This document shows, piece after piece, positions 52,912-63,650 of a stretch of DNA of 64,000 nt. A program made the translations under genes and the position numbers. Position 1 is the stretch's first letter. Every line of letters begins with the position of its first letter. This DNA comes from Litorivita sp050633545 (GTDB taxonomy: Bacteria; Pseudomonadota; Alphaproteobacteria; Rhodobacterales; Rhodobacteraceae): assembly GCA_050633545.1 (NCBI GenBank), contig JBOEGS010000017.1:1-64000 (forward strand). Direction: 5' to 3'. The notes beneath the pieces are model-generated. The model was not told the DNA's origin. It ran no database searches and saw only the letters and a list, made by a program, of their open reading frames with translations.

Positions 52912-54252
52912 ATGGATCCGGCTACACTTGGCTATATCGCTTGCGCGGTTGTTATCTTTCTCTTGGCCATCCGCGTGCCGATTGCCTATGCAATCGGCGG
53001 CGTGGCGGTCGTGGCGATTTTCATCGTCTTTGCCACGCGCACCGGCACATTCATGCCCGAACGCGCACTTTGGACGACGTTGAAACTGTCGTTTTCATCC
53101 AGCTTCGATCTGGTGCACAGCTATGATCTGTCGATGATCCCGCTGTTCATCGCGCTGGGGCATATCGCCTATAAAGCCGGCATCACCACCGAGATTTACG
53201 AGGCCGCGCGCGTGTGGCTGGTGCGGATACCGGGCGGTGTGGCGATTGCATCTGTCGCGGGCTGCGGCGGGTTTTCGGCGATCTCCGGCTCCTCGATTGC
53301 CTGCGCCTCGACAATGGGGCGGATTTGCACGCCCGAGATGCTGCGGCTCAATTATGACCCGCGTCTGGCCACGGCCTCGGTCGCGGCGGGCGGCACGCTT
53401 GGCTCGCTGATCCCGCCTTCGGTGCTGTTTATCATCTACGGGATTCTCACCGAAACCTCGATCAGCCAGCTGTTCATGGCCGGTTTCCTGCCGGGTTTGC
53501 TGTCGCTGTTGGGCTATGCTTTGGTGATCGTGCTTTGGGTGCGCCGTTCGCCCGAAATCGCCCCCGTGCCGGACCAGAAATTCACCGCTTCGGAAAAGCT
53601 GCGCGCCGCGCTTGGCGCTTGGCCTGCGGTGGTGCTGTTCTTGATGGTGATCGGCGGCATCTACGGCGGGATTTTCACTGCGACCGAAGCGGCGGCGATT
53701 TCCTTGCTCTTTGCGACGCTCTTGGGCATGGCGCGCGGGTTCATCAAAACCAGCGATATCATCCCGCTTTTGCGCGAAACCATGTCCACCACGGGGGCGA
53801 TTTTCTTTATCGCCGCCTGCGCCAAAATCTTTGTCGCCTTCATTGCCCTGTCGGGCCTGTCGAATGATCTGGTCACATCGCTGGGCGAGGCCAATATCGG
53901 GCCTTGGGTGTTCATCTTGATTGTCTGCGTCATCTATCTGGTGCTGGGGATGTTTCTTGATCCGGTTGGCATCATGGTTTTGACCCTGCCGTTGATGATC
54001 CCGATGGTCGAAAGCTATGACATGAACCTGATCTGGTTCGGGGTGGTGATCGTCAAACTGCTTGAAATCGGGTTGATCACGCCGCCGGTGGGGCTGAATG
54101 TCTTTGTTCTGGCGGCGGTGCTCGAAGACAAGGTCGAGATCGGCAAAATCTTCTCCGGCCTGTGGCGTTTCCTCGGCATTGATCTGGTGGTTTTGCTGCT
54201 TTTGGTGACGATCCCGTGGATCTCGCTTGTCCTGCCTGCAACAATGAATTGA
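52912..54252 (+). CDS. dctM: TRAP transporter large permease (DctM), CoA island
   Basis: A 446-residue membrane protein with about 12 helices and DctM motifs FSAISGSSIACASTMGRICTPEML and AAGGTLGSLIPPSVLFIIYG. The ATG at 52912 (MDPATLGYIACAV) follows AAAGGAACC. An upstream in-frame start lies inside dctQ and adds 45 unrelated residues. The acyl-CoA ligase gene begins 9 bases after its stop, tying uptake to CoA activation. Confidence 0.91.
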   Translation: MDPATLGYIACAVVIFLLAIRVPIAYAIGGVAVVAIFIVFATRTGTFMPERALWTTLKLSFSSSFDLVHSYDLSMIPLFIALGHIAYKAGITTEIYEAARVWLVRIPGGVAIASVAGCGGFSAISGSSIACASTMGRICTPEMLRLNYDPRLATASVAAGGTLGSLIPPSVLFIIYGILTETSISQLFMAGFLPGLLSLLGYALVIVLWVRRSPEIAPVPDQKFTASEKLRAALGAWPAVVLFLMVIGGIYGGIFTATEAAAISLLFATLLGMARGFIKTSDIIPLLRETMSTTGAIFFIAACAKIFVAFIALSGLSNDLVTSLGEANIGPWVFILIVCVIYLVLGMFLDPVGIMVLTLPLMIPMVESYDMNLIWFGVVIVKLLEIGLITPPVGLNVFVLAAVLEDKVEIGKIFSGLWRFLGIDLVVLLLLVTIPWISLVLPATMN

Positions 54253-54261
54253 GGACCGAAG

Positions 54262-55788
54262 ATGAGCGTTTTCACCCCTCCCGCTGTCGAGAATGAACAG
54301 CTTTTGAGCCTTGGCGCGGCGATTGCCGAACATGCGCGCGCCGTGCCCGATAAACCCGCCATTATCATGGGGGATCAAAGCCTGAGCTGGGCCGAATTCG
54401 GCGCCATGGTGGCACAGGTTTCGGGGCGGCTGCGCGATGACGGCATCGGGCGTGGCGATTGCGTGGCCTCCTTGGCCGAGAACTCGGTCGAACATGTGGT
54501 GCTCTATTGCGCCGTGGTGGCGGCGGGCGCCTGTATCGTCCCCCTGCCCTTCTCAGCCACGCCCGACGCCTTGACGCGCATGGTCCAAGACAGCGGCGCG
54601 CGCCTGCTCTTTGCCTCGCCCGCGCAGGCCGAAGTGGCCAAATCCTTGGGCGCGCCGCAGGTGCTCGATCTGGCCGACCTCGCCGGTTGGGCCGCAAGCA
54701 GCGCCCCCGCCGCCCCCGCACAGGTGCGCCCCGACGATCTGTTCAACATCATCTATTCGTCCGGCACCACCGGATTGCCCAAAGGCATCTTGCACGATCA
54801 CCGCTTCCGCTCGCGGCAATTGCAACGCATCACCCGCTTTGGCCTCGGCCCCGACGACCGTTTGGTGATTTCGACGCCGATCTATTCCAACACCACGCTG
54901 TTCGGGATGCTGCCCGCTCTGACCTTGGGCGCGACGCTCATCGTCATGGGCAAATTCGACACGCTGGAGTTTCTCAAGCTCAGCGCGGCGCTGCGCCCGA
55001 CCCAAGCGGTTCTGGTGCCCGTGCAATATATGCGCCTAATGGGCGAGCCGCGTTTTGACGACTTCAATCTCAGCAGCTACCGGTGCAAATTCTCGACCTC
55101 CGCCCCCCTGCCCGCCCCCTTGATCGCACAGATCATGGCGCGCTGGCCCGGCAATCTGATCGAGGTCTACGGCATGACCGAAGGCGGCATCTCGACCGCG
55201 CTCAACTGCGAGGCCTTCCCCGCCAAATGGGACACCGTCGGCCGCCCCGGAGAGGGGGTGGACATGCGGGTGATCGACGCCGAGGGCCGCGAATTGCCCC
55301 AAGGCGACTATGGCGAGCTGGTCGGCCGCGCCCCTTCGATGATGCGCGCCTATCACAACCTGCCCGCCGCCACCGCCGAGATGATCTGGCGCGACGCGCA
55401 GGGCCGCGATTTCATCCGCTCCGGCGATATGGGCCGCATCGACGAAGACGGCTTTGTGCATCTGATGGACCGCAAAAAGGATATGATCATCTCCGGCGGC
55501 TTCAACATCTATGCCGCCGACCTCGAAGCCGCCCTGCGCCAAAACCCCGATGTCGCCGACACCGCCGTCATCGCCATCCCCAGTGTCGATTGGGGCGAAA
55601 CCCCGCTCGGCTTTGTCGTCCTGCGCGCGGGCGCAACCTGCAGCGCCGCCGATATTCTCGCCGCCGCCAACGCGCGGCTTGGCAAGACCCAGCGCCTGTC
55701 ACAGGTGGTCTTGCGCGACGCGCTCCCGCGCAGCGAGATCGGCAAGGTGTTGAAAAAGGACCTGCGCGCGCCCTATTGGCCGGACTGA
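54262..55788 (+). CDS. Acyl-CoA synthetase at the end of the TRAP operon
   Basis: A 508-residue AMP-forming ligase. IYSSGTTGLPKGILHDH is the ATP motif, VYGMTEGGISTALNCEAFP the adenylate/acid-binding region, and SGDMGRIDEDGFVHLMDRKKDMIISGG the hinge. The catalytic lysine is in SEIGKVLKKDLRAPYW. It probably activates the acid imported by the TRAP carrier. It is the last intact gene before the transposon remnants. The IS6-type end begins about 30 bases after its stop. Confidence 0.9.
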   Translation: MSVFTPPAVENEQLLSLGAAIAEHARAVPDKPAIIMGDQSLSWAEFGAMVAQVSGRLRDDGIGRGDCVASLAENSVEHVVLYCAVVAAGACIVPLPFSATPDALTRMVQDSGARLLFASPAQAEVAKSLGAPQVLDLADLAGWAASSAPAAPAQVRPDDLFNIIYSSGTTGLPKGILHDHRFRSRQLQRITRFGLGPDDRLVISTPIYSNTTLFGMLPALTLGATLIVMGKFDTLEFLKLSAALRPTQAVLVPVQYMRLMGEPRFDDFNLSSYRCKFSTSAPLPAPLIAQIMARWPGNLIEVYGMTEGGISTALNCEAFPAKWDTVGRPGEGVDMRVIDAEGRELPQGDYGELVGRAPSMMRAYHNLPAATAEMIWRDAQGRDFIRSGDMGRIDEDGFVHLMDRKKDMIISGGFNIYAADLEAALRQNPDVADTAVIAIPSVDWGETPLGFVVLRAGATCSAADILAAANARLGKTQRLSQVVLRDALPRSEIGKVLKKDLRAPYWPD

Positions 55789-55819
55789 GCCACCCCAAAA
55801 GGCGAAAAAGGGCGTTGCT

Positions 55820-56395
55820 GGTTTCAGTTGCAAGTTCTTACTATCTTTCGCTTCGCACCCGAATTTGCGACGGATGGGCAGTATAAACAAGCAGCAAAGT
55901 GTTTCGGTGACGGTTGATTTCAAGGGCGCGTATTATCCGAAATCCGTGATCTTACACGCCGTCTTTTTCTACGTCCGCTATGCTATCTCGTATCGAGATC
56001 TTGAGGAAATTCTCGCCGAACGTGGGGTTAAAGTTGACCACGCGAGCCTTAACCGCTGGGTTGTAAACTACGCACCCGAGATTGCCGCCAATGCGCAGCG
56101 CCGAAAGCGCAAGTTGGTAGGGACATGGCGTGTTGATGAGACCTATATCAAGGTTCGCGGCAAGTGGACGTGCCTGTACAGGGCTACCGACCGGCGTGGA
56201 AAACCCTTGATTTCATGCTCTCAGAGCGTCGCGATACCGCCGCTGCACGGCGCTTCTTCAAACAAGCGATCGCTACAAATGGCCACCTGGCCGGGTCAAC
56301 ATTGACAAAAGCGGCTCCAAACTTGCGGGCCTTCAGGCGGTGAACGTGATCCTCAAATTTCAAGGTAATGTGCAGCTGATTATCATCAGGCAGAA
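55820..56395 (+). mobile_element. IS6-family element remnant 1
   Basis: GGTTTCAGTTGCAAG at 55820-55834 resembles the terminal repeat of IS6-family elements. A transposase starts at ATG 55874 with the IS6 pattern (FKGAYYPKSVILHAVFFYVRY, YRDLEEILAERGVKVDHASLNRWV, TWRVDETYIKVRGKW). The right end is not found; the sequence changes character near 56340-56395. Confidence 0.7.
55874..56350 (+). pseudogene. IS6-family transposase, two frameshifts, 3' truncated
   Basis: The first frame holds the HTH and the first catalytic Asp (WRVDETYIKV). Near 56200 one A is missing from a short A-run: shifting frame there gives the expected KTLDFMLSERRDTAAARRFFKQAI. A second shift near 56283-56297 restores RVNIDKSGSKLAGLQAVNVIL. 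The last third of the protein with the catalytic Glu is absent. The gene is inactive. Confidence 0.75.
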
Positions 56396-56456
56396 GAAAA
56401 ACCTCAATAGGAATTGCCAACTTGCTGCCGCACCTTGGTGCGACTAGCGTTTTGTC

Positions 56457-56830
56457 ATGAGAATACCATCTGAGTGGCCGCGCCTGAAGGGCTATCGTTT
56501 CCCCCGTGAAGTCGTGGCCTATGCCGTCTGGGCCTATCATCGTTTCGCGCTCGGCACGGCGGATGTGGAGGATCTTCTGGCTGAACGCGGTGTAGCCGTC
56601 AGCCGCGAAACCCTGCGCAAACGGGTGAACCGATTTGGCCGGCATTTCGCCGATTGCATCAAGCGTGACCGTCCCGCCGCTGCAGACAAATGGCATCTTG
56701 ATGAAGTTGTGGTGCCGGTCAACGGCGTCAAAGTTGGGTTGTGGCGGGCGGTGGATGCAAACGGGATGTGCTCGATATCCTTGTGCAGCAGCGCCGAAAT
56801 GCCAAAGCTGCCAGGCCTTTTGTCGCTTTT
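56457..56830 (+). pseudogene. Second IS6-family transposase fragment
   Basis: This is a different IS6-type transposase, not a copy of the first. It begins MRIPSEWPRLKGYRFPREVV and has AVWAYHRFALGTADVEDLLAERG and KWHLDEVVVPVNGVK. Near 56762 one G is missing: the shifted frame continues DVLDILVQQRRNAKAA, as in the family. Homology ends about 56820-56830, where the Tn3-type remnant on the other strand begins. Confidence 0.72.
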
Positions 56831-56879
56831 CTCCCTCATTCTGTCCCGGATTTCTGTGCTGCTCAAGGTCGAAGGTGAT

Positions 56880-59486
56880 TGTGCCTTTGAGGTTGATATG
56901 CGCGTGGGCGATTGGGGCGATGTGGCGCAGGTGGATTACCTGTCGGAAGGCGGGCCGGCCAAAATAGTCACACACGAACACCGATCTTTGGAGCTTTTCC
57001 AAGGTTTCAACAGCATTGTAAACCGGCATGCCGATCGACGCAGAACTGTGCCGCTCTACCGCCCAGACAGCACTACACCATCCGGCTTGGGTCGAGGCGG
57101 CCAGCCTCAGCAGGCGTCCCAGCCAGGTGCAATCACTCGTCTCGACAAGGTCCGAGAGACGATGGGGTCGAGAACTTCCGGAACTTTGGTGTCCTTGAAG
57201 ACATAGAGCTTCCGGTCTGCCAATCTTGCCAGTCGCGGGCAGAGATCGAAGCCCAGAAGCTTGCCCAGCCCCATCGAGAAATGGGTCACGCCATGGGTAT
57301 CGACGGCGACCTTTTCGAGGCTCCCGCCGTCGTGCCGCAAAGCACCTTCGAGCGCTGCGCCAGCCTGTCTCTGGTTCAGTACGAGCGGCTGATCGTGGAT
57401 CAATGTCCATTGATCGGAAAGGTGGGCATAGGTCCCCATGGCGGGCGTTTTCCGTCGCGGGTCAGAGCGGGCAGACCAGAGCGTGCGCGCCACATCCAGG
57501 CTCATCATATCTGCCGAGACGGCCATTCCACAGCCCCAGGCTTTAGCGACATCAAGTTTAGCGGTGAAGGCCGCGAGAGCGTCATTGGTCTCCCTGAGGC
57601 GTCCCGATGCTTCCAGCTTGCGCATCATCTGACCAACGCTGTCGGCACTGACACTCGCCACCATCCACTCGATATCGGCGGGCGTAAGATCGGATCCGAG
57701 CGCCAGGATTGCGGCATAGAGGATAACCTGCTCGCGGTCGGACGCCGGTGGCCGTCCCAGCAACGTTCGTGACATTCCGGTGAGTCGGTCGACCTCGATG
57801 ATGACGTCGGCGAACTCGACTTGACCAAGCGGCGCCAGAAGCTGACGGCGCGTAGCTTCAACGCCTTCATCAGCCTCTGATTTGGCAGGCTTTGGCAATG
57901 ATATCCAACCTTCCACAATGCGCAGGCTGCCCTCTTCAAGGCTGAAGGCGACCTGCTCAAGTCCTGTCTTGAGGGCGGCCTCGACGCGCGCCACATAAGC
58001 CTCGTAAGACTTTTGCGGCATCAGGTTGCGGCGGAAACGACCTCGATGTTTCTCCCAAATATCATTTGGTATCAGATGTTTATCTAGGTCACGTTGATCG
58101 CAACTGTGAGAAATGCTCATCGACCCGTTGCGCAGGCTGCGTTTGATCAGCAACACGGTTGCGACCGTTCAGGAGCGGTGCGCCGCTGTCCGATCGCCAT
58201 CTGCAACGAACCCCTCCCACACGCGTCCAAAGACATTTCTCTGACCTAGGGAAGCTCCTTGTCGCTGGCGATGTCCAGAACGGCAAACGCCTCCGCCAAG
58301 GGGTGGCTCTCAGGCAGGTCAAATTCCAATTCCGTCGCAACGTTCAGCAAGCGTGACAGATCATTGATGGCAAGGCAGAGCTCCTGTCGGGTCGCCATGG
58401 CGCGCGTGAGCGGTCGCCGCTCTGAGCGGAAGGGTTTGATCAGTGCTACGAGGTTTGCGCGCAACGCATCACCAGACAGGTCATCGCTCTGAACCAACTC
58501 GTCGATCTGCGCGACCAGCGTCTGTAAGGGCGATGCTTGCCGCGCCACGGTGCGGATTGCGCGGTCACGGGCGCGGCGGACGATCTCATTGACCAGATGA
58601 TTGAAGAGATCAATCGCACCGTCGGTCAGAACTCCCAGCCTGTGCTTCAGAAAGCAGGCCAGTTCGATCGTTCTTTGAGGCTCAGTGATCCGTTCCAGGT
58701 TGGACGCCTTGCGTAAACTTACCCGCCTAGCCAGACGCGTCACTTCGGCATCCGGCAGGTCGAGCGACAACCGATCGGCGCCAATACCCTGCAAAAAAGC
58801 GATCTTGGCCGCTTGGGCTTCCAGCGCCGGTATGCTTTGCGGGCAGGCACGGCAAGCAACCACTCAAACCGCTTCAAGCCCGGTTCGAGATCGGTGGCCA
58901 GATCGTCGATCCACCGGCCCGAAATCGGCCTTTGCGGATCATTGATCCGCCGCGCAAGCGCCTTGTCCCGTCGCTGCGCCTCTCGCCGGACAAGACTGCG
59001 AATATCGCGGGCCGGGAACACAACATACTTTCGCGCATGCAGCCATCGCGTGACCTTGCCCTTGCGCACATCGGACGCGGTTGTCGCCAAGACCTCTTGC
59101 CGAAGATATTGCAGCAATCCCGACCGGGCACCGGCGCCGGCCTCGCGAAACCCGACCAGTTCAACAGCCAGTTTGCGATGCCGAAAGAGCGTGGACCTGT
59201 CTCGCTAAAGTGACCGCAAGGACGCAAGATTTGGCGACGGCACATCCAACTGATCCGCGACATGAACCAGCACCGCCTGCGGAACCAATTTCGTCGAAAG
59301 TTCTGCACGACCGGTCATCTTCACAACGCACAGATGCAGCGCAAGACCAAGCCGTTTGAGATCCCCGCGGCGATCGCAAACGGCAGCAATCTCATGGGAG
59401 CTCAAGGTGAAAAACACATCACTCTCAAGATCACTGAACGGGTCTGAAAACGCCCGCTCACCAATCCGCGCATGTTCAAGAATCAT
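56880..59486 (-). pseudogene. Tn3-family transposase, multiply frameshifted
   Basis: Pieces of one large transposase appear in order on the minus strand. An N-terminal part starts at ATG 59486 (MILEHARIGERAFSDPF). The next part covers 58740-59210 (VRKGKVTRWLHARKYVVFPARD). A middle part lies at 58246-58863, and the catalytic domain at 57107-58156 includes VAVDTHGVTHFSMGLGKLLGF. The frame then shifts again to LGRLLRLAASTQAGW and KLQRSVFVCDYFGRPAF. At least four frame changes are needed, and the last hundred or so residues are missing where the IS6 fragment abuts. The protein would normally be near 970 residues. The element is dead. Confidence 0.78.
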
Positions 59487-59602
59487 AATTCCCCTCCAAA
59501 AGAAGGAGAATATGGACTTGACCCGCTTGAAGGACCAGATTGAATGAAATCAAAGGCTTAATAAACGCGTCTCAGCAAAAATCACGCAAAAACAACCACT
59601 TG

Positions 59603-59640
59603 ATTATGCAACATACTGCAGCTCCGTTACGATAACCCCA
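59603..59640 (-). mobile_element. Possible outer end of the Tn3-type element
   Basis: Read on the minus strand, the element side begins GGGGTTATCGTAACGGAG at 59640 and runs inward. Tn3-family inverted repeats usually start with GGGG and are about 38 bp. Esterase coding sequence begins at the next base. The opposite end was not found, so this is a suggestion only. Confidence 0.3.
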
Positions 59641-60737
59641 TCTTGGGCTATCTCGCCCACCCCGAACTGAGCGCCGAAGACCCGCAAGGCCTTTCGGGCA
59701 ACTACGGGCTGCTCGACCAGATCGCCGCATTGCAATGGGTGCAGCGCAATATCGCGGCGGTCGGCGGCGACCCCGCCAATGTCACCGTGGCCGGAGAATC
59801 CGCTGGCGCGCTGAGCGTCTATTACCTGATGTGCGCCCCTGCCGCGCGCGGCCTGTTTGCCCGCGCCATAGCCCAAAGCGGCCATATCTGTTCGGCGCAG
59901 CACCTGAGCCGTTAGGCAAACGGCATGGGCACCGGACATGACACGGGCGTGCAACCCGCCGCCGCGCTTGGCGCCAAGAGCATCGCGGATCTGCGCGCAT
60001 GGGACGCGCAGGAACTGGCTCTGGCGGCGGACCGGATCGGCTTTGCCGCGCAGGGCGTGGTCGATGGCGTGATCCTGCCCGACCAGCCGCTGCATCTGTT
60101 CAACAGCGGCCAGACCGCGCCCGTGCCGCTGCTGACGGGATGTAACAGCGGCGAGATACTGACCCTCGAATTTCTGATGCCGCCCCTGCCCGAAAGCGCC
60201 GAAGACTATACCGCCATGATCAAGGCCCGCTATGGCGATCTGGCCGGTGACTTCCTCGCGCGCTACCCCGCCAGCGATATCAAAGACAGCACCGAACGGG
60301 CCGTCGGCGAGGCGCTCTTTGGCTGGACGGTTCTGAGCGCGGCCAAGGCACAGGCGCGCGGATTGCACGGGTTTCATGCCTGCGATCTGGCCTATCTGTT
60401 CGACACGATGGAGCAATCGCCCCCCGCATGGCCAAAGGCCCCTAGCACTGGCGCCGAGGCCGCTTTGACCCGCACCATCGGCGCGTACTGGACCAGCTTT
60501 GCCAAGGACGGACAGCCGCGCAGCGACGGCGCGCCGCTCTGGCCCGATTACGGCACAGGGCGTACGAATGCGGTCTTGCATTTCGACGATCAACCCGCCC
60601 TGCGCTATGACCTCTTTGGCGGCATGTATGAATTGATCGAGGCAGATTTCACACGCAAACGCGCGGCGGGCAATCTGCCGTACAACTGGAGCGTCGGCGT
60701 CGCCTCGCCGCTGCGCGGCCCCGATGAAACCCGCTGA
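59641..60737 (+). pseudogene. Type-B carboxylesterase, 5' deleted and with an in-frame stop
   Basis: The reading frame enters at LGYLAHPELSAEDPQGLSGN, a block normally about 130 residues into type-B esterases, directly after the transposon remnant. The nucleophile motif GESAGALSVYYLM is present. At 59913-59915 a TAG interrupts the frame after SAQHLSR. The same frame then continues (MGTGHDTGVQPAAALGAKS) to 60737. Two lesions, a 5' deletion and a nonsense codon, show it is non-functional. It is not a copy of the intact esterase at 6.1 kb. Confidence 0.82.
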
Positions 60738-60799
60738 TATACGCGGTCGGTCAGGCGATGCGCCGACATGGACAGGCAAGCAAAAAGGACAGGACGACA

Positions 60800-60874
60800 A
60801 TGATTGATTCCACCGGAAAAGTGGTGATTGTGACCGGCGCGGGCGGCGGATTGGGGCGCGAACATGCGGGATAG
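60800..60874 (+). pseudogene. SDR gene stub (first 24 codons)
   Basis: A short frame with its own ribosome binding site (AAAGGACAGGACGACA before ATG 60800) reads MIDSTGKVVIVTGAGGGLGR then EHAG and TAG. This is the start of a short-chain dehydrogenase with its cofactor glycine motif. After EHA the sequence leaves the family, so a deletion has removed the remaining 90 per cent of the gene. The 277-base stretch from 60738 to 61014 holds nothing else recognisable. Confidence 0.75.
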
Positions 60875-61014
60875 ACCCGCCCCGCCAGAGGCGCGCGCCA
60901 GTGCGCCGAGCGGCGCGCAGGACCAAACAGGCGTCCTCAGCCCCGCCGCCCTCGCGCCGCTCTTGCCCGCCGCCTCGAACGCTCTACCGCCCACAACCCG
61001 AAAGGCCCCGCCGC

Positions 61015-63167
61015 ATGACCGATCTCAAAACCACCCGCCCGATCACAGAGGTCCGCAGTATCGCCGATGTCCAAGCCATCGAAGCGCAGGACTATCGCGC
61101 CTTGGTCACGGCGCGCGGGATTTATGATCTGCTGCGCGCCACCGCCCATCACGGCGGCGCGCGCCCTGCCCTTACGGTGCTGCGCAGCCCCGACCCCCAA
61201 GACATCGGCAGGGCGCTGAGCCATGCGCAATTGCTTGGCGCGGTGACGCGCGCGGCCAATATGTTCCGCAGCTTGGGGCTGACGCAGGATCGCGGTGTGG
61301 CGGCGTTTTTGTCCCCCACCGTGCCGCAGTTTCCCGAACTGCTTTTGGGCGCGCAGGTCGCGGGCGTGGCCAGCACCCTCAACTACCTGCTCAGCCGCGA
61401 CGCCATCGTCGATCTGCTCAATGCCGAAGCGGCGCGCATTCTGGTGATCCCTGCGGCGCATCTGGACGCCGATTGTTGGGCGCGGGCCGTGGCCATCCGC
61501 GCCGATGTGCCCAGCCTTGAACATGTCTTGGTGATCGGCGCGCAGGGGCCTTTGCCAGAGGGGTTTGGCGCGCTTGATCCGCTGCTCGAGGCGGCCTGCG
61601 AGACGCGGCTCGACTTCGCCCCGACGACCGATCCCGACGCGGCAAGCGCCCTGTTTCACACCGGCGGCACCACCGGACGGCCGAAACTGGTGCCGCTGTC
61701 CCATGGCAACCAGATCCACGCCGCTTTCGGCTTCGGGCAGGTCTTCGGATATTGCGAGACCGATTGCGTGCTCAACGGATTTCCCTTCTTTCACGTCGGT
61801 GGCTCGATGACCGTCGGGCTGGCGGTGCTGGCGGCGGGCGGTCATATGGTGATCCCCTCGCCCTATGCCCTGCGCCCGCGCGAGGTGGTGCAAAATTACT
61901 GGCGTCTGGCCGAGGCCTTCGGTGCCACCGTGGTCAGCGGCGTGCCGACCTCGATTGCGGCGCTGAGCGCGACCTATCCGCAGGACCTGCGCCTTGACGC
62001 TCTGCGCATGGCGGTCACTGGGGGCGCGGGCCTGCCCGAGAGCGTGGCCGAGGCCTTCGAGCGCAAACTCGGCGTGCGTTTGTATGAAACCTACGGCATG
62101 ACCGAAACCGCCGCCGCCATCGCCTTTACCCCGCGCCATGGCGATCCGGTCCGCGGCAGCGTCGGGCTGCGCGCGCCCTTCTCGCAGACCCGCGTCATAC
62201 AAAGCCGTGCGCCCGATACCCCCTGCCCTGCGGGGGTCAGCGGCGAGGTGCAACTGCGCGGCCCGCAGGTCTTTGCGGGCTATATCGATCCGGCCCATAA
62301 CAGCGGGATTCTGGGCGCCGATGGCTGGCTGAGCACCGGCGACATCGGCTATCTGACCGCCGACGAGCGGCTGGTTCTGACCGGACGGGCCAAGGATCTG
62401 ATCGTACGCAGCGGCCATAACATCGACCCCACCGCGATCGAAGAGGTCGCCAATCGCCACCCCGACGTCGAGACCAGCGCCGCCGTCGGCATGCCCGGCC
62501 AATATGCAGGCGAGGTGCCCGCCCTATTCGTCGTCGCGGCGCAGGGGCGTGCGGTCGACATCCGCGCGCTGGAGGTCCGGCTTCGGCAACTGGCCGCGCT
62601 GCCCGATCTGCGCGCGGTGATCATAACCGGCGCGGGCCGCGCCTTTTGTGCGGGCGGCGATCTGATCGAATTCACCGCCGCGCGCGACGCGGGCGGCAGC
62701 GCGCTGATCGACACGCTGGCCCATAACCAACGGGTGATCAGCTTGATCGAAGAGCTGCCCGTCCCTGTCATCGGCGTGGTCAACGGCATCGTGCCCGCAG
62801 GCGGCGCAAGCCTACGCCTGCCCGAACGCATCGGCGCGGCCCGCGCGGCGCAGCTGTTTTATACCGCCGAAATGATTTCGGCCCAAACGGCTCTGGCATG
62901 GGGGTTGGTGTGCGAGGTGGTGGCGCCCGAGGGTTTGATGGAGCGCGCCCGCGCCAAAGCCGCGCACATTGCCGCCAATAGCCCGGAGGGATCCGCCAGA
63001 TGAAGCGCCTGAGCATGGCGCAGGCCCAAGACCCCGCCCGCCGCGCGCGGCTGACGGCCGAAATCACCGCCTTTCAAGACCATCTGAACGGCGTCGATCT
63101 GGCCGAAGGGCTACGCGCCTTTGCGCAAAAACGCGCGCCTGACTGGCCCCGCGACAAGGCGCGCTGA
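61015..63167 (+). pseudogene. Acyl-CoA synthetase fused by deletion to a damaged enoyl-CoA hydratase
   Basis: The open frame 61015-63003 (662 codons) starts as an AMP-forming ligase (FHTGGTTGRPKLVPLSHG, YETYGMTETAAAIAF, TGRAKDLIVRSGHNIDP). Shortly after GEVPALFVVAAQGRAVDIRA it passes directly into a crotonase domain at LPDLRAVIITGAGRAFCAGG. The ligase C-terminus with its catalytic lysine and the hydratase N-terminus are missing, and the hydratase also lacks about 35 residues around the second oxyanion loop (VNGIV joined to PAGGASLRLPER). A frameshift ends the frame at 63003; the hydratase C-terminus (AFQDHLNGVDLAEGLRAFAQ) continues in another frame from 63000 to 63167. Although long and open, it looks like a deletion product. 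Confidence 0.78.
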
Positions 63168-63212
63168 CCGCGCGCGGCGCGCGGTGATCCCATTGGCCGC
63201 GCGCGGGCGGGC

Positions 63213-63581
63213 TCAGGCCTCGGCGAGCCATGCCTCGGCCTGCGCCTCTTCGCCAACATCGAAGCTTTTGATCGTCATACCGGGAAACAGCGCGCCCTCG
63301 ACGGTGGCGGCTTTGCGCACGAAACCCGAATCCGACACCACGGCGCATTTGTCGAATTTGGCCAGCAGGCCGAACATTTGCGGCAAACGCGTCATCTCGA
63401 CCCCCAAAGCGCCCAATGTGGGAATGGTGAAATCGGTGATCGTGTAATACATCCGCCCGTTTTTCACGCCTTCCGACAGGGCAATGAGCTGGTCCAGCCC
63501 CGCGCGCATCCCATCGGCGTCCAAGGCGCCGCGAAAGTCGATATCCACCCGATTGGCGGACGGTTTTGTGACGTTTAGCAT
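63213..63581 (-). CDS. SpoIIAA/STAS-like protein
   Basis: A 122-residue soluble protein resembling the SpoIIAA-like STAS family: MLNVTKPSANRVDIDFRGAL at the start, a central YYTITDFTIPTLGALGVEMTR, and a C-terminal FPGMTIKSFDVGEEAQAEAWL. Members of this small family are thought to bind lipids or partner proteins; the role here is unknown. The ATG at 63581 follows AGGAGG. An FNR-type box lies 56-69 bases upstream, so oxygen control is plausible. Confidence 0.78.
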   Translation of the reverse strand: MLNVTKPSANRVDIDFRGALDADGMRAGLDQLIALSEGVKNGRMYYTITDFTIPTLGALGVEMTRLPQMFGLLAKFDKCAVVSDSGFVRKAATVEGALFPGMTIKSFDVGEEAQAEAWLAEA

Positions 63582-63636
63582 CTTGTGGTCCTCCTGAGTT
63601 ATGGGGGAATCATAGCGCATAGCGCCGCGCGGGGCA

Positions 63637-63650
63637 TTGACGCAGGTCAA
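63637..63650. promoter_or_regulatory. FNR/FixK-type box TTGAC-GCAG-GTCAA
   Basis: Perfect 5-bp arms with the 4-base spacing of FNR-family sites (consensus TTGAT-N4-ATCAA, here with C/G at the inner position). It lies upstream of the SpoIIAA-like gene on the minus strand. Confidence 0.6.

Noticed and set aside
56184..57410. One 408-codon minus-strand open frame across the transposon remnants
   Set aside because: It is a chance frame: one end is antisense to the IS6 fragments. Only its middle part (about 56880-57110) carries real Tn3-transposase sequence, assigned to the pseudogene.
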